Shown here piece after piece: positions 1 to 8,147 of a stretch of 42,876 nt of DNA. Numbering within the stretch: the first letter of the stretch is position 1; each line of letters begins with the position of its first letter. The DNA is from Chloroflexota bacterium. Its GTDB lineage: Bacteria; Chloroflexota; Limnocylindria; Limnocylindrales; CSP1-4. Both the position numbers and the translations under genes were made by a program. The stretch is taken from assembly GCA_029240655.1 (NCBI GenBank), contig JARDZW010000005.1, positions 1 to 42,876 on the forward strand, given 5' to 3'. The notes beneath the pieces are model-generated. The model was not told the origin of the DNA and ran no database searches. It saw only the letters and a list, made by a program, of their open reading frames with translations.

Positions 1-1005
1 ATGCTCGTCGTCCACGTCCCCGACGCTGACGGTCGGCGCGACATCATCGCCCACTACCTCGCGGGCAAGCGGCACGACCCGGACATCCCGATGGAGCTGC
101 TGGTCACGGACTCGATGGGCTGGACCCCGGTCATGATCAAGACGATCATCAACGAGGCGCTCATCCACGCCCATCACGATGGGCGCGAGTTCCTGACGTA
201 CAAGGACTGGCTGAACGCAGCCGACGAACGCGCGCTTGGGCTGAAGCAGCCCATCCGATCGTGGAACCTGACGGACCGCCGAGAGACGGCCTACCACGAG
301 GCGGGTCACGCGGTCGCGGCGCGCTACCTGCGACCGGAGCACCGGATCTCCAAGGCCTCGATCATCCGGCGCGGCCACGCGCTGGGCTACGTCCAGCAGC
401 GACCACGCGAGGAGCGGACGTCACTGTACGCGCGATCGATCGAGACGCAGATCATGACGAGCCTCGCCGGGCACGTCGTCGAGAACCGGTTCCTCGACAC
501 ACTGTCGACCGGCCCATCGAGCGACCTGCGCTGGGCGACGTCGGCCGCGGAGGACTACGTCGGCAGCCTGGCGATGGGGCCGACCAAGGTCATCATCCCG
601 ATGAAACCGGGTGAGGTGCCCATGGGCCCGGTCGTCATCGCGGCACACGAGCTGCTCGACCAGCTGTACGAGGAGACCGAACGGCTGCTCCGCGAGAAGG
701 AACCGGCCATCCACCATCTCGCCAAGGCGTTGATCGAGCGCGACGAGCTGATCGGCGACGAGTTGGAGGAGGTCTTCGCCGAGGTGGAGGCCGCCCACCC
801 GAAGCTGCTCGAGAAGTTCGAGCGACGGATCATCCAGTTCCGGGACTTCGCGCCCATGCCGGGAGCCGAAGCGGACTGGAGCCCGCCGTCGCCCACGCCG
901 GGCGAGGGGGAGACCGAAGCGCCGGCGGCCCGCGACGGCGTCGGGCGAAGGCGGGGCGTCGACCCGAACGTCGTGCCTCCCTGGGCGAACCGACCGCGCC
1001 ACTGA
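1..1005 (+). CDS. FtsH-like ATP-dependent zinc metalloprotease, C-terminal part (5' truncated by window edge)
   Basis: This is the carboxyl half of an AAA protease of the FtsH/M41 kind, a family that degrades membrane and short-lived proteins. Residues 1-80 look like the helical lid that follows the AAA core. The M41 zinc site is visible: H99-E100-A-G-H103, with the third ligand probably D175 in a GPSSDLRWAT stretch, a spacing normal for M41. No Walker A or Walker B is present, so the ATPase core must lie upstream. The ATG at base 1 is probably an internal methionine. The lid reads TDSMGWTPVMIKTIINEA, unlike the TPGFSGADL-type text of housekeeping FtsH, which suggests a divergent paralogue. 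The tail after residue 280 is Pro/Gly/Arg-rich and probably disordered. M41 assignment is secure; whether it is the main FtsH is not. Confidence 0.88.
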   Translation: MLVVHVPDADGRRDIIAHYLAGKRHDPDIPMELLVTDSMGWTPVMIKTIINEALIHAHHDGREFLTYKDWLNAADERALGLKQPIRSWNLTDRRETAYHEAGHAVAARYLRPEHRISKASIIRRGHALGYVQQRPREERTSLYARSIETQIMTSLAGHVVENRFLDTLSTGPSSDLRWATSAAEDYVGSLAMGPTKVIIPMKPGEVPMGPVVIAAHELLDQLYEETERLLREKEPAIHHLAKALIERDELIGDELEEVFAEVEAAHPKLLEKFERRIIQFRDFAPMPGAEADWSPPSPTPGEGETEAPAARDGVGRRRGVDPNVVPPWANRPRH

Positions 1006-1072
1006 AACCTTTCGGGGCGTCGCGGACTCAGACGAAGTAGCGAGTCCTGTCGCCCGTCCCGGAGGTCATTCC

Positions 1073-2431
1073 TTGCGTTCATTGATCCCGCTTGCCTCGT
1101 CCCGCCGTGCCGTCCGCCTCGTGCTTGGTCTCGGCGCGCTCGTGGTCGCCCTCGCCGTCGTCGGGACCGCACCAGTCCTCGCGCACGACTCCGCCGAAGG
1201 CACACCCGATGTGACGATCACGATCACGTCCGGCCTCAGCGACCGCGACGTGCGCGTGTCGGTCGGCGATATCGTCCGGTTCGTCAACCGCGACGACGAT
1301 CGGCACCGGATGCGGTCGCGCTCTGGCCAGGAGTTCGATACGGGGAACCTGGAGCCCGGCGACTCGTTCCAGGTGCACCTCTCGGTCGCGGGCACATACA
1401 CCTATCTGGATGAACGGAACGACGATGCGGCCGCGTACCACGGTCGGATCGTGGTCGTGTCGCCTGGCTCGGGTGGTTCGCCGGCGGGCACGACGCCGCC
1501 GGCAGGCGGCACGGCGGCGGGCGGTTCGACGGGCGGAGGCGCCGCTTCCACCGCCACCGTGACGATCGGCGACGACTTCTATGACCCGACATCCGTCCGG
1601 ATCGCGGTCGGTGGCACGGTCGAGTTCCGGAACACCGGCGGCGACGAGCACTCCGCGACGTCCTCCGCGTTCGACACCGGCGTCCTCGCAGGCGGCACGT
1701 CGGTCCGCGAGACGTTCCCATCCGCGGGCACGTTCGCGTTCCTGTGCATCTTCCATTCCGACATGCGCGGCAGGATCGAGGTCGTAGCCGCCACAGGCGG
1801 CGACGGTGGCACCGACCCCGTGGCGCCGCGCCCGACCCCGACCCCGACCCCATCGGCCGTGCCGGCACCGGCCGCCGACCCGACGCCCCAGCTGGTCGCG
1901 GCTCCCTCCGACGCGTCGGTGGACGCCGCCGATTTCGCGTTCCGTCCCTCGACGATCGAGGTCGCGGCCGGCGGCCGAGTCACGTGGACGAATCGGGGCG
2001 TGGCTCCGCATTCCGTCCTGGCGAAGGACGGCACCTTCGACAGCGGGATGCTCGAGGGCGGTGCCACATTCGCCCAGACCTTCGCGACGCCCGGATCGTA
2101 TGCCTACCTCTGCGCGTTCCACCCCGAGATGACCGCGACCGTCCGCGTGGTGGCGGCCACCTCGGGGAGTGGTTCGGGCGCCGCCGCGGGAGCGCCAGCG
2201 GCTAGCGATCCCCCGGATCCCGCTACGGCACCAGCCGGCGGGACGGCGCCGACCGAAGCGCCATCTCAGCCCATCGAGGTACCCGCCCCCCAGGTCACGG
2301 CGGACGGCGAGCCGGCGACCGACGTGTCGAGCCTGGCCGGCATCGTGCTCACGGTCACGCTCGTGTCCGGGGCCGCAGCACTCTTCTCCAGAGCCGTTCG
2401 CGGCACGGTTCGCCCGGATCGAGGCTCCTGA
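1073..2431 (+). CDS. Secreted, membrane-anchored protein with three cupredoxin (plastocyanin/amicyanin-like) domains
   Basis: An exported copper protein, probably an electron carrier or copper store on the outer face of the membrane. A TTG start is chosen because GGAGG at 1061-1065 sits seven bases before it. A signal peptide covers about residues 1-38. Three cupredoxin repeats follow, at about 42-125, 158-240 and 280-362, joined by Gly/Ala/Pro/Thr linkers. Repeats 2 and 3 keep the full type-1 copper set in amicyanin spacing: H193, C225, H228, M231 and H313, C347, H350, M353. Repeat 1 has the upstream histidine region but no Cys-x2-His-x2-Met, so it is unlikely to bind type-1 copper. A hydrophobic segment near residues 425-443 followed by Arg residues would anchor the C-terminus. 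The redox partner is unknown; the cytochrome maturation gene downstream is consistent with a respiratory role. Confidence 0.9.
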   Translation: MRSLIPLASSRRAVRLVLGLGALVVALAVVGTAPVLAHDSAEGTPDVTITITSGLSDRDVRVSVGDIVRFVNRDDDRHRMRSRSGQEFDTGNLEPGDSFQVHLSVAGTYTYLDERNDDAAAYHGRIVVVSPGSGGSPAGTTPPAGGTAAGGSTGGGAASTATVTIGDDFYDPTSVRIAVGGTVEFRNTGGDEHSATSSAFDTGVLAGGTSVRETFPSAGTFAFLCIFHSDMRGRIEVVAATGGDGGTDPVAPRPTPTPTPSAVPAPAADPTPQLVAAPSDASVDAADFAFRPSTIEVAAGGRVTWTNRGVAPHSVLAKDGTFDSGMLEGGATFAQTFATPGSYAYLCAFHPEMTATVRVVAATSGSGSGAAAGAPAASDPPDPATAPAGGTAPTEAPSQPIEVPAPQVTADGEPATDVSSLAGIVLTVTLVSGAAALFSRAVRGTVRPDRGS

Positions 2432-2569
2432 CAGTCGGAAACGGCCGAGTGCCATGGTTTGACGACGCCTGATCGAGGCGATGACGTGTCGTCCTGACGA
2501 CATCGTCGCAACAACGTTGCCGTCCGGACGTCGAACGGTCATCGATCCAGCGCCTGAGGAACCCATCGC

Positions 2570-3994
2570 ATGCGCCCGTCCCGAACTGTCTCGATCGCGA
2601 TCGTCGCCATCGTCCTGGCGGCATGCACCGCCGCGCCGGGATCGCCATCGCCCTCCCCGACACCGTCGAGCTCGCCCAGCAGCCTGCCTTCGCCGTCAGC
2701 CGCCGCTGGCCTGCCGACGCCCACGCCGATGCCGCCCGACACCGATCCGGTCCCCGATCCGCTCGCGGTCGGCCACTCGATCGATTGCGAAGGGGACGGG
2801 ACGACCTGCCAGGTCCATCTCGTCCGGGACGGCGTCCGAGATCCTGCCGGCTGGCCGGTCGAGATCGGCGGCCCGTGCCCGGGACTTCGGACCGCCGAAG
2901 ACGGCCTGGCCTACGTCGCATGCTCCCCGAACGAGGGCGCGACGATCCACGTCATCGGCCTGGACGGACGACCCGCAGACGGGTGGCCTGCATCCGTGGA
3001 CGGCGCCGTCTCGCGCGTGTCCTGGAACGACTTTTCGATCGTCTGCGGGGTCGAGCGATCACCTATCGAGGTGGGTCCGGGCGGCTCCGTGTACGTGGCG
3101 ATCTCGTCGGGATCCGCCGCCAACGTGCACGCCTTCGATGCCCGCGGCACGCCGCTTGCCGGATGGCCGCAGCCGATCCCGGGTGGTCCACCAGGTCCTG
3201 ATGGGAGCGGGGGTGACGGTTGTCGAGGGTTTGCCCTCAACGCCGACGGCGTCGTGGCGTGGGGCTACGAGGATGTCGAGCCCGCCGTCGAGCTCGAGGC
3301 CCGGCGGACCGAGTTCACCTCGTGGTCATTCGACGGCCGGCTCCATCCCGGCTGGCCGCGTGGGTCGGAAGGCGCCGCGTCCGGTCCCGTGCTCGATATC
3401 GATGACGGCGTCACCTACGTCAGCGCGTCCGGACGCGTGTGGAGCCACGATGACCACGGGGAGGTCCGGCCCGGATGGCCGTACCAATTGAACGAACCGC
3501 GACCACCGTACGTCGCCCCGGACGGACGCATCGCCGTCATCGAGAAGGTCTTTGAGGCGAGGGATCGCATGGTGCTGCTCCGACTGGACGGGACTCTGGT
3601 CACCGGCGCGCCGATCGAACTCCCCGCGGACATCGAGACGCGCTGCCTGTTCGGCGACACGCCTTGCGCCGGTGCCACGAGCCCGGCGTTCGCGAACGAC
3701 GGAACGATGTACCTCTCGCTCGCCTGGTCCACCACCGAGCACACGATCCCGGACTCGACCGACATGGGCGGCGCCCTTGTCGCGTTCGATGCGGACGGCG
3801 CGATCGTCGAGGGCTGGCCGATCGACCTCGCGCCCCGAACCCACGTGCTCGATCTCTCCGTGGACCTCGGGGACCGTCTGGTGGCGCGTGGGTACGTCTG
3901 CGACGAGGGATTCTGCGGCGGCGAGGGGACCAAGTCGACGACCTTGACCTACTCCCCGGACGGCGAGCTGGTCGAGCAGACGTTCGAGGACTAG
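2570..3994 (+). CDS. Lipoprotein with PQQ-like beta-propeller repeats, function unknown
   Basis: An exported lipoprotein: the N-terminus is a short signal with the lipobox LAAC, placing the lipidated cysteine at residue 19. A Ser/Pro-rich spacer follows to about residue 60. The body has recurring blade-like units ending in DGxPxxGWP (for example near residues 130, 190, 260, 300 and 410), as in PQQ-type propellers. Such propellers often act as binding scaffolds. I see no catalytic motif, and the enzyme motifs of quinoprotein dehydrogenases are absent. Several cysteines occur in pairs and could form disulfides. The stop codon overlaps that of the convergent ccsB gene in a single CTAG. A 6-bp perfect hairpin (TGTCGT, four-base loop, ACGACA) lies at 2487-2502 upstream and may be regulatory. 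Confidence 0.82.
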   Translation: MRPSRTVSIAIVAIVLAACTAAPGSPSPSPTPSSSPSSLPSPSAAAGLPTPTPMPPDTDPVPDPLAVGHSIDCEGDGTTCQVHLVRDGVRDPAGWPVEIGGPCPGLRTAEDGLAYVACSPNEGATIHVIGLDGRPADGWPASVDGAVSRVSWNDFSIVCGVERSPIEVGPGGSVYVAISSGSAANVHAFDARGTPLAGWPQPIPGGPPGPDGSGGDGCRGFALNADGVVAWGYEDVEPAVELEARRTEFTSWSFDGRLHPGWPRGSEGAASGPVLDIDDGVTYVSASGRVWSHDDHGEVRPGWPYQLNEPRPPYVAPDGRIAVIEKVFEARDRMVLLRLDGTLVTGAPIELPADIETRCLFGDTPCAGATSPAFANDGTMYLSLAWSTTEHTIPDSTDMGGALVAFDADGAIVEGWPIDLAPRTHVLDLSVDLGDRLVARGYVCDEGFCGGEGTKSTTLTYSPDGELVEQTFED

Positions 3995-4935
3995 AGCCCG
4001 CTGTACGAGTGCAGGCCGCTGAACCAGAGCGAGCCGGAATAGGTCACGAGGACCATCCCGAAGCCCACCACGAGCAGGAGTGCAGCCGGCCGGCCGGCCC
4101 ATGAGCGCCGGTTGCGGGCGTGGAGGTAGACCGCATAGGTCAGCCACGTCACGAGCGCGGCGGTCTCCTTGGGATCCCAGCCCCAGTAGCGCGACCACGC
4201 GATCGATGCCCACCAGGAGCCCAGGATGATCATCGTCGCGAAGATCGGGAACCCGATGATCACCGCGCGGTAGGCGACCTCATCGAGCACCTTGTGTGAC
4301 GGCAGCCAGGCGAACCGGTCGTCCTGGCCCTGGATCAGATAGGCGACCCCGGCCGCGAACGCCGTCGCGAAGATCCCGTACGAGAGGACCGCCATCCCGA
4401 CGTGGATCGTGAGCAGCGGTGGGTTCTGGAGGGCCGGCACGAGCCGCGAGATCTCGGATGGCAGGCTCGATGCATAGAGCAGCAGCATCAGTGCCACGCC
4501 GAGCGGGATGAACCCGATGGAGCGGATGGCGTAGCGGCGCGACAGGACCAGGTAACCCGCCACCATCGATGTCGAGAACGCGACCGTGAACTCGAACATG
4601 TTGCCCCACGGTCCTCGGCCCACCACGATGCCGCGCAGGAGCAGCGAGACTCCAAGGAAGGCCACGGCCATGGTGGACAGCACGGCCGCCGCCCGGGACA
4701 GCGGGCTCGGCGAGGCGGCCAGGGAAGGCCCGCCGGTCGCGGCCCGATTCGATTCCGTCACGAACGAGCCGGTCACCATGCCCGCAAAGGCCGGCTGGCG
4801 AGCAGCGTTCAACACCGGGAGAGTCCGGCGGCCGTTGGCCAGCATCACCGCATGACCGACATGCGCCGCGAACCCGAGCGCCACGAAGACGACGCCGATC
4901 GGAAAGAGCGCGTTCGACAGCTCGGCCATGGTCAT
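3991..4935 (-). CDS. ccsB: Cytochrome c biogenesis protein CcsA/CcsB (heme handling, system II)
   Basis: A multi-pass membrane protein of the CcmC/CcsA heme-handling family, which presents heme for covalent attachment to c-type cytochromes on the outer side of the membrane. At least seven hydrophobic segments are visible. The tryptophan-rich heme motif WGWDPKE lies near residue 255, followed by TAALVTWLTYAVYLHAR, typical of the family. Length (314 aa) is normal. Two in-frame ATGs (4935 and 4929) compete for the start and neither has a clear Shine-Dalgarno sequence. It lies 79 bases downstream of, and in the same direction as, the zinc-ribbon and NYN genes, so co-transcription is possible. A ResB/Ccs1 partner is not in this window. 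The first 90 residues include an Ala/Ser-rich insert between membrane segments. Confidence 0.9.
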   Translation of the reverse strand: MTMAELSNALFPIGVVFVALGFAAHVGHAVMLANGRRTLPVLNAARQPAFAGMVTGSFVTESNRAATGGPSLAASPSPLSRAAAVLSTMAVAFLGVSLLLRGIVVGRGPWGNMFEFTVAFSTSMVAGYLVLSRRYAIRSIGFIPLGVALMLLLYASSLPSEISRLVPALQNPPLLTIHVGMAVLSYGIFATAFAAGVAYLIQGQDDRFAWLPSHKVLDEVAYRAVIIGFPIFATMIILGSWWASIAWSRYWGWDPKETAALVTWLTYAVYLHARNRRSWAGRPAALLLVVGFGMVLVTYSGSLWFSGLHSYSGL

Positions 4936-5014
4936 CGTGTCAGGAGACGCCCGGATGCGGTCACGAGTTGCGGAGCGACGGCCGCGGTGTCACGGGTCAT
5001 CGATCGTGCGGGCT

Positions 5015-5503
5015 TCAGGCGACCGCCGCGCCGCCGGGCTTCGGCCCGGATGCCGCACGGTGCACGACGACCGAGCGTGGCTTCACCTTGAGCACCAGGC
5101 CGCAGTTCGTGCAGGTGTCGACCATCGCCATGCGGCCCAGCCCGCACATCGGACAGATGACGGCCAGGGGATCCTGGCAGCGCTCGCATCGGGCGGTTCC
5201 CGACGGGTAGATGAGTCCATCGCGCCGGCAATGGGGGAGCCCCGGCTGGAAGATGGGTTGACCGTCCGCGCCGATGGCCGCGACGGTCGGACCTTCCTCG
5301 AAACGAACGCCCTTCACCCGGGGCTTGCGCAACTGGTAGATGACGATCCCGAGCGGCAGCAACGTCAGCAGTGGGCCCACGATGCCGAGGAAGATCAGGA
5401 GCGGCAGCAGGCCGATGATCGCGTTCCAGTCCGGGATCACGAACTGGGTCATGATCTCGAGGAGCCCGGTCCACATCTCGTTGAGCGTGTCGACGATCGT
5501 CAC
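5015..5503 (-). CDS. Membrane-anchored zinc-ribbon protein, function unknown
   Basis: Unrecognised by name. Residues 28-58 form one long or two short hydrophobic segments rich in Leu/Ile/Gly/Pro. They are followed by a basic stretch (RKPRVKG) that should be cytoplasmic. The C-terminal half carries paired cysteines suited to two zinc ribbons: C-x14-C-x2-C around residues 92-110, and CPMC with CTNC around residues 117-135. Proteins of this layout often act as small membrane-associated adaptors, but no function can be assigned. The start is a GTG that overlaps the TGA stop of the upstream NYN gene in a four-base GTGA, so the two are probably translationally coupled. Confidence 0.78.
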   Translation of the reverse strand: MTIVDTLNEMWTGLLEIMTQFVIPDWNAIIGLLPLLIFLGIVGPLLTLLPLGIVIYQLRKPRVKGVRFEEGPTVAAIGADGQPIFQPGLPHCRRDGLIYPSGTARCERCQDPLAVICPMCGLGRMAMVDTCTNCGLVLKVKPRSVVVHRAASGPKPGGAAVA

Positions 5504-6087
5504 GACGGCATGCTACCCGAGGAGGGTCGACCTCGGCGCGGGTTGCCACGCTTGGTCGTCGCGCCGCGCCCGGGCTTCCAGCGCTGCGGTTCCGTGGCGG
5601 GATCGCGCTCGTCGGTCGGCTGCGTCGCGGCAGGCCGGCGGTTGCCCACCGACGGCGCCGACAGCTTCGGCCGGTCGAGCCTGCCGAGGAGCCACGCCGA
5701 GCCCGCCGTCCGGGCACCCTTGGCCCGCAGCGACGCCCGGAGCGCGTGGTCGTCGCTGACCACGAGCAGCGCGCCGGTCGCTGCCGCTCCCGCAACGGCC
5801 CGCGTCTCATCCACCAGGGAGAGCAGCACCTCGTCGGCGGTGCGCCGACCGGAGTGGCGCACGATCAGTCCAGCAGCGACCCGCTCGCCGCGCATCCCCC
5901 GATCTGGCGCGCCGTCGAACACCAGCTCGATGCCGATGGCTGCCGGGACGATCGCCCGCAGCCGACCGATCAACGCGGCCTGCGGCGCGGCGCCGGGTTT
6001 GCGCGATAGCGCGTGCAGGAGATTGGTGCCGTCGATGAGCAGTCGGTCGGTGCCGGTCAGCGGGTCGCGCGGAAGCGTCGTCACCAC
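5500..6087 (-). CDS. NYN/YacP-like (PIN-fold) ribonuclease domain protein
   Basis: A small nuclease-like protein of the NYN family related to YacP/Rae1, which are RNA endonucleases in Bacillus. The fold signature is clear: LLIDGTNLLHAL near residues 16-27 with the first acidic residue, an ELVFDGAPD strand near 55-63, a TADEVLLSLVDE helix, and LLVVSDDHALRASLRAKGA near 105-125. Together these give the conserved aspartates of the metal site. The tail from about residue 140 is basic and Pro/Arg-rich, possibly RNA-binding. Two GTG codons (6087 and 6084) can start the gene. A TAGGAT hexamer at 6096-6091 is six bases before the second, favouring 6084 in a leaderless transcript. It overlaps the zinc-ribbon gene by four bases. 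Confidence 0.82.
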   Translation of the reverse strand: MVTTLPRDPLTGTDRLLIDGTNLLHALSRKPGAAPQAALIGRLRAIVPAAIGIELVFDGAPDRGMRGERVAAGLIVRHSGRRTADEVLLSLVDETRAVAGAAATGALLVVSDDHALRASLRAKGARTAGSAWLLGRLDRPKLSAPSVGNRRPAATQPTDERDPATEPQRWKPGRGATTKRGNPRRGRPSSGSMPS

Positions 6088-6129
6088 GCCATCCTACGCG
6101 GGCTCCGGCCGGCGGCTACGATCGGCCGC
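6088..6129. promoter_or_regulatory. Compact divergent promoter for NYN and HAD genes
   Basis: Only 42 bases separate two divergent GTG starts. On the forward strand TACGAT at 6117-6122 ends seven bases before GTG 6130. On the reverse strand TAGGAT (6096-6091) ends six bases before GTG 6084. Neither gene has a Shine-Dalgarno sequence, so both are predicted to be leaderless. No convincing -35 box is seen. Confidence 0.5.
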
Positions 6130-6975
6130 GTGAGCCTGCTTCTGCTCGTCGACCTCGACGGTGTCGTCTACCGCGGCGCCGTTCCCATCCCCGGCGTGGC
6201 CGGGGTCCTCGCGGACCGCGCCGCTCGCGGCGACGACGTGGTGTACGTGACCAACAACTCGATGCACTACCGCGCCGACTACGTGACGCGCCTCGCGGCG
6301 ATGGGCGCGCCGATCAGCGTCGATACAGTCGTCTCGTCGGCGCGGGCGACGGCGCTGCACCTGGTGACGCACGAGGCGGGGATCCGGCGGGTCCTCGTCG
6401 TCGGCGGGGGCGGTCTGGAGCGTGAGCTGCGCGACGTCGGGCTCGAGGTGGTGACCTCCGCTCACGCGGCCACCCGCATGCATCAGGAGGGCGTCGATGG
6501 CTGGGCGGCCGCCGGCGCGCCGGACGCCGTGGTCTCCGGCCTCGACCCGAACCTCACCTACCTGCGCCTCGCGGCGGCCGCGGACTGCATCCGAGCCGGC
6601 GCTCGTTTCATCGCCACGAACCGCGACCCGGTCTACCCGACCGAGCGTGGCCTCCGCCCGGGCGCCGGCACCGTTGCCGCGGCCCTCGAGGCGACGACCG
6701 GCGTGACGCCGCTCTCGATCGGCAAGCCCGAGCCGCACCTCCTGGAACTGGCCGCCGAGGCCGTCGGGCGCCACGCCAGCGAGGCGATCATGATCGGCGA
6801 CGGGATCGGGACGGACCTCGCGGCGGCGCGGGCGGTCGGGGCGCGCTGCGTGATCATGCTGACCGGCGTGAGCACCCGCGAGGACGTCGACGCACTCCCG
6901 ACTGACGAGCAACCGATCGCGATCGCAGCGGATGCGGCCGAACTGGCCGCCGCCCTGGAGGCGCTGGCGGGCTAA
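6130..6975 (+). CDS. HAD-superfamily phosphatase, NagD/4-nitrophenylphosphatase-like (subfamily IIA)
   Basis: A cytoplasmic phosphatase of HAD subfamily IIA, which dephosphorylates small sugar or nucleotide phosphates. The order of motifs is complete: motif I VDLDGVVYRG at the N-terminus, motif II as VTNNS near residue 42, a C2-type cap in the middle, the lysine of IGKPEPH near residue 200, and motif IV MIGDGIGTDLAAARAVGA near residue 222. The GTG at 6130 is chosen because the protein then begins right at motif I and a TACGAT box ends seven bases upstream. The longer reading frame from 6013 would run across the divergent promoter. It converges on adenosine deaminase with only ten bases between stops. 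The substrate cannot be told from sequence. Confidence 0.88.
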   Translation: MSLLLLVDLDGVVYRGAVPIPGVAGVLADRAARGDDVVYVTNNSMHYRADYVTRLAAMGAPISVDTVVSSARATALHLVTHEAGIRRVLVVGGGGLERELRDVGLEVVTSAHAATRMHQEGVDGWAAAGAPDAVVSGLDPNLTYLRLAAAADCIRAGARFIATNRDPVYPTERGLRPGAGTVAAALEATTGVTPLSIGKPEPHLLELAAEAVGRHASEAIMIGDGIGTDLAAARAVGARCVIMLTGVSTREDVDALPTDEQPIAIAADAAELAAALEALAG

Positions 6976-6994
6976 CGAGCGCCGGCTAGCCCGC
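6967..6994. terminator. Stem-loop spanning both stop codons of convergent genes
   Basis: A perfect 8-bp inverted repeat, GCGGGCTA (6967-6974) and TAGCCCGC (6987-6994), with a 12-base loop. It covers the stop of the HAD gene and the stop of the convergent adenosine deaminase gene. It could act in both directions. No T-run follows on either strand, so it would be a weak or factor-assisted terminator. Confidence 0.45.
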
Positions 6995-8062
6995 GGTGCC
7001 GCCCAGCTCAGGGATGCCCGCTGCCCAGCGGTCGAAGGACTCCCGCATGGGGGCCAGCGTCCCTTCGTCGGCGAAGGCGACATCGAGCGCCCGCCGGTCG
7101 ATGGCCCACAACTCTGGCAGGCTCAGCCCGATCTGCTCGACGGCGTTCGCGTACTCCTCGGAGAGCTTGATATCCGACACCGTCGTGTCGTCGGTGCTGA
7201 GGGTCACGGGCACGCCGCGGCGATGGAGCAGGGCCAGCGGATGCGCCGCGACGGATGGGACGATGCCCGCCTGCCAGTTCGAAGTCGGGCAGAGGTCGAG
7301 GGAGATCCCGCGGACCCGTAACTCATCGCACAACGCGGGGTCATCGATGGTGCCCGGGCCATGGGCGATGCGTTCGGGTTCCACGACGAGCGCACGGCGG
7401 ACCTGGTCCGCGCCGCCCCACTCCCCGGCATGGATGGTCATGCGCAGGCCGTTCGCACGCGCCGCCTCGAAGGCGCGGGCGTGGTCGAGCGGGTCGGGAT
7501 AGGCGGCCTCGGGTCCGGCAAGGTCCCAGCCGCTCAGCCCCTCATCGATGAACCGCGCCGCGGTTTCGGCCAGCTCCACGTTCCCTTCGGCGTCGTGGGA
7601 ACGCAGCGCGGTGCAGATGAGGCGCACGACCGTGCCGGTTCGGGAGGCTCCGTCGCGCGCGCCCGCGCACACGGCCGCGATCCCGTCCGCCAGGGAGAGG
7701 CCGCGCTCGACGTGGAGTCGGGGGCCCCAGCGGATCTCCACATAGCGCACGCCATCCGCGGCCTTGGCCTCCACGAGCTCCCTCGTGATGCGCTCGAGCG
7801 CGTCGGCGTCCTGCATCAGCGCGATCGGCAGGTCGAACGCTCGCAGCAGCTCCGCCTGGTCGGCGCACGGCATCGGCGCGATCAGGGCCGCGGACATGCC
7901 GATCCAGTCCATGGGCGCATCGATGCCGCGCGTCCGGGCGAGCTCGAGCGCCGTGTCCACCCGCAACGAGCCGTCGAGGTGGAGGTGCAGCTCGGCCTTC
8001 GGCATCGACTCGATGAGGCGGCGGCGGGCCAGGGCCTCGCGGTCATCCGGCAGGGTCGTCAC
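6986..8062 (-). CDS. add: Adenosine deaminase
   Basis: Zinc amidohydrolase that converts adenosine and deoxyadenosine to inosine forms in purine salvage. The metal and catalytic motifs are in the right order: HLHLDG (H26, H28), TIHAGEWGG with the third histidine and the catalytic Glu region, a RIAHGPG segment, LDLCPTSNWQ, and STDDT near residue 295 with the two aspartates. Length (358 aa) is normal. The start is GTG 8062: a TAGCAT hexamer at 8074-8069 ends six bases upstream, which implies leaderless translation. The only other plausible start, ATG at residue 20, would cut closely into the first strand. Specificity for adenine, as in some AAH/ADE relatives, cannot be excluded from the sequence alone. 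Confidence 0.92.
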   Translation of the reverse strand: MTTLPDDREALARRRLIESMPKAELHLHLDGSLRVDTALELARTRGIDAPMDWIGMSAALIAPMPCADQAELLRAFDLPIALMQDADALERITRELVEAKAADGVRYVEIRWGPRLHVERGLSLADGIAAVCAGARDGASRTGTVVRLICTALRSHDAEGNVELAETAARFIDEGLSGWDLAGPEAAYPDPLDHARAFEAARANGLRMTIHAGEWGGADQVRRALVVEPERIAHGPGTIDDPALCDELRVRGISLDLCPTSNWQAGIVPSVAAHPLALLHRRGVPVTLSTDDTTVSDIKLSEEYANAVEQIGLSLPELWAIDRRALDVAFADEGTLAPMRESFDRWAAGIPELGGTAG

Positions 8063-8068
8063 CGCCCG

Positions 8069-8078
8069 ATGCTACGAT
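8069..8078. promoter_or_regulatory. Overlapping back-to-back -10 elements
   Basis: The ten bases ATGCTACGAT hold TAGCAT on the reverse strand (8074-8069), six bases from the adenosine deaminase start, and TACGAT on the forward strand (8073-8078), about 70 bases before the next gene. The two hexamers share two base pairs, so one polymerase should exclude the other. Confidence 0.4.
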
Positions 8079-8147
8079 TCCCGGACTTCCGACGCTCGCA
8101 TCTCCTGCCTGCGCCGATGAGTCGATCACCGGAGCCGACTACCGCTC

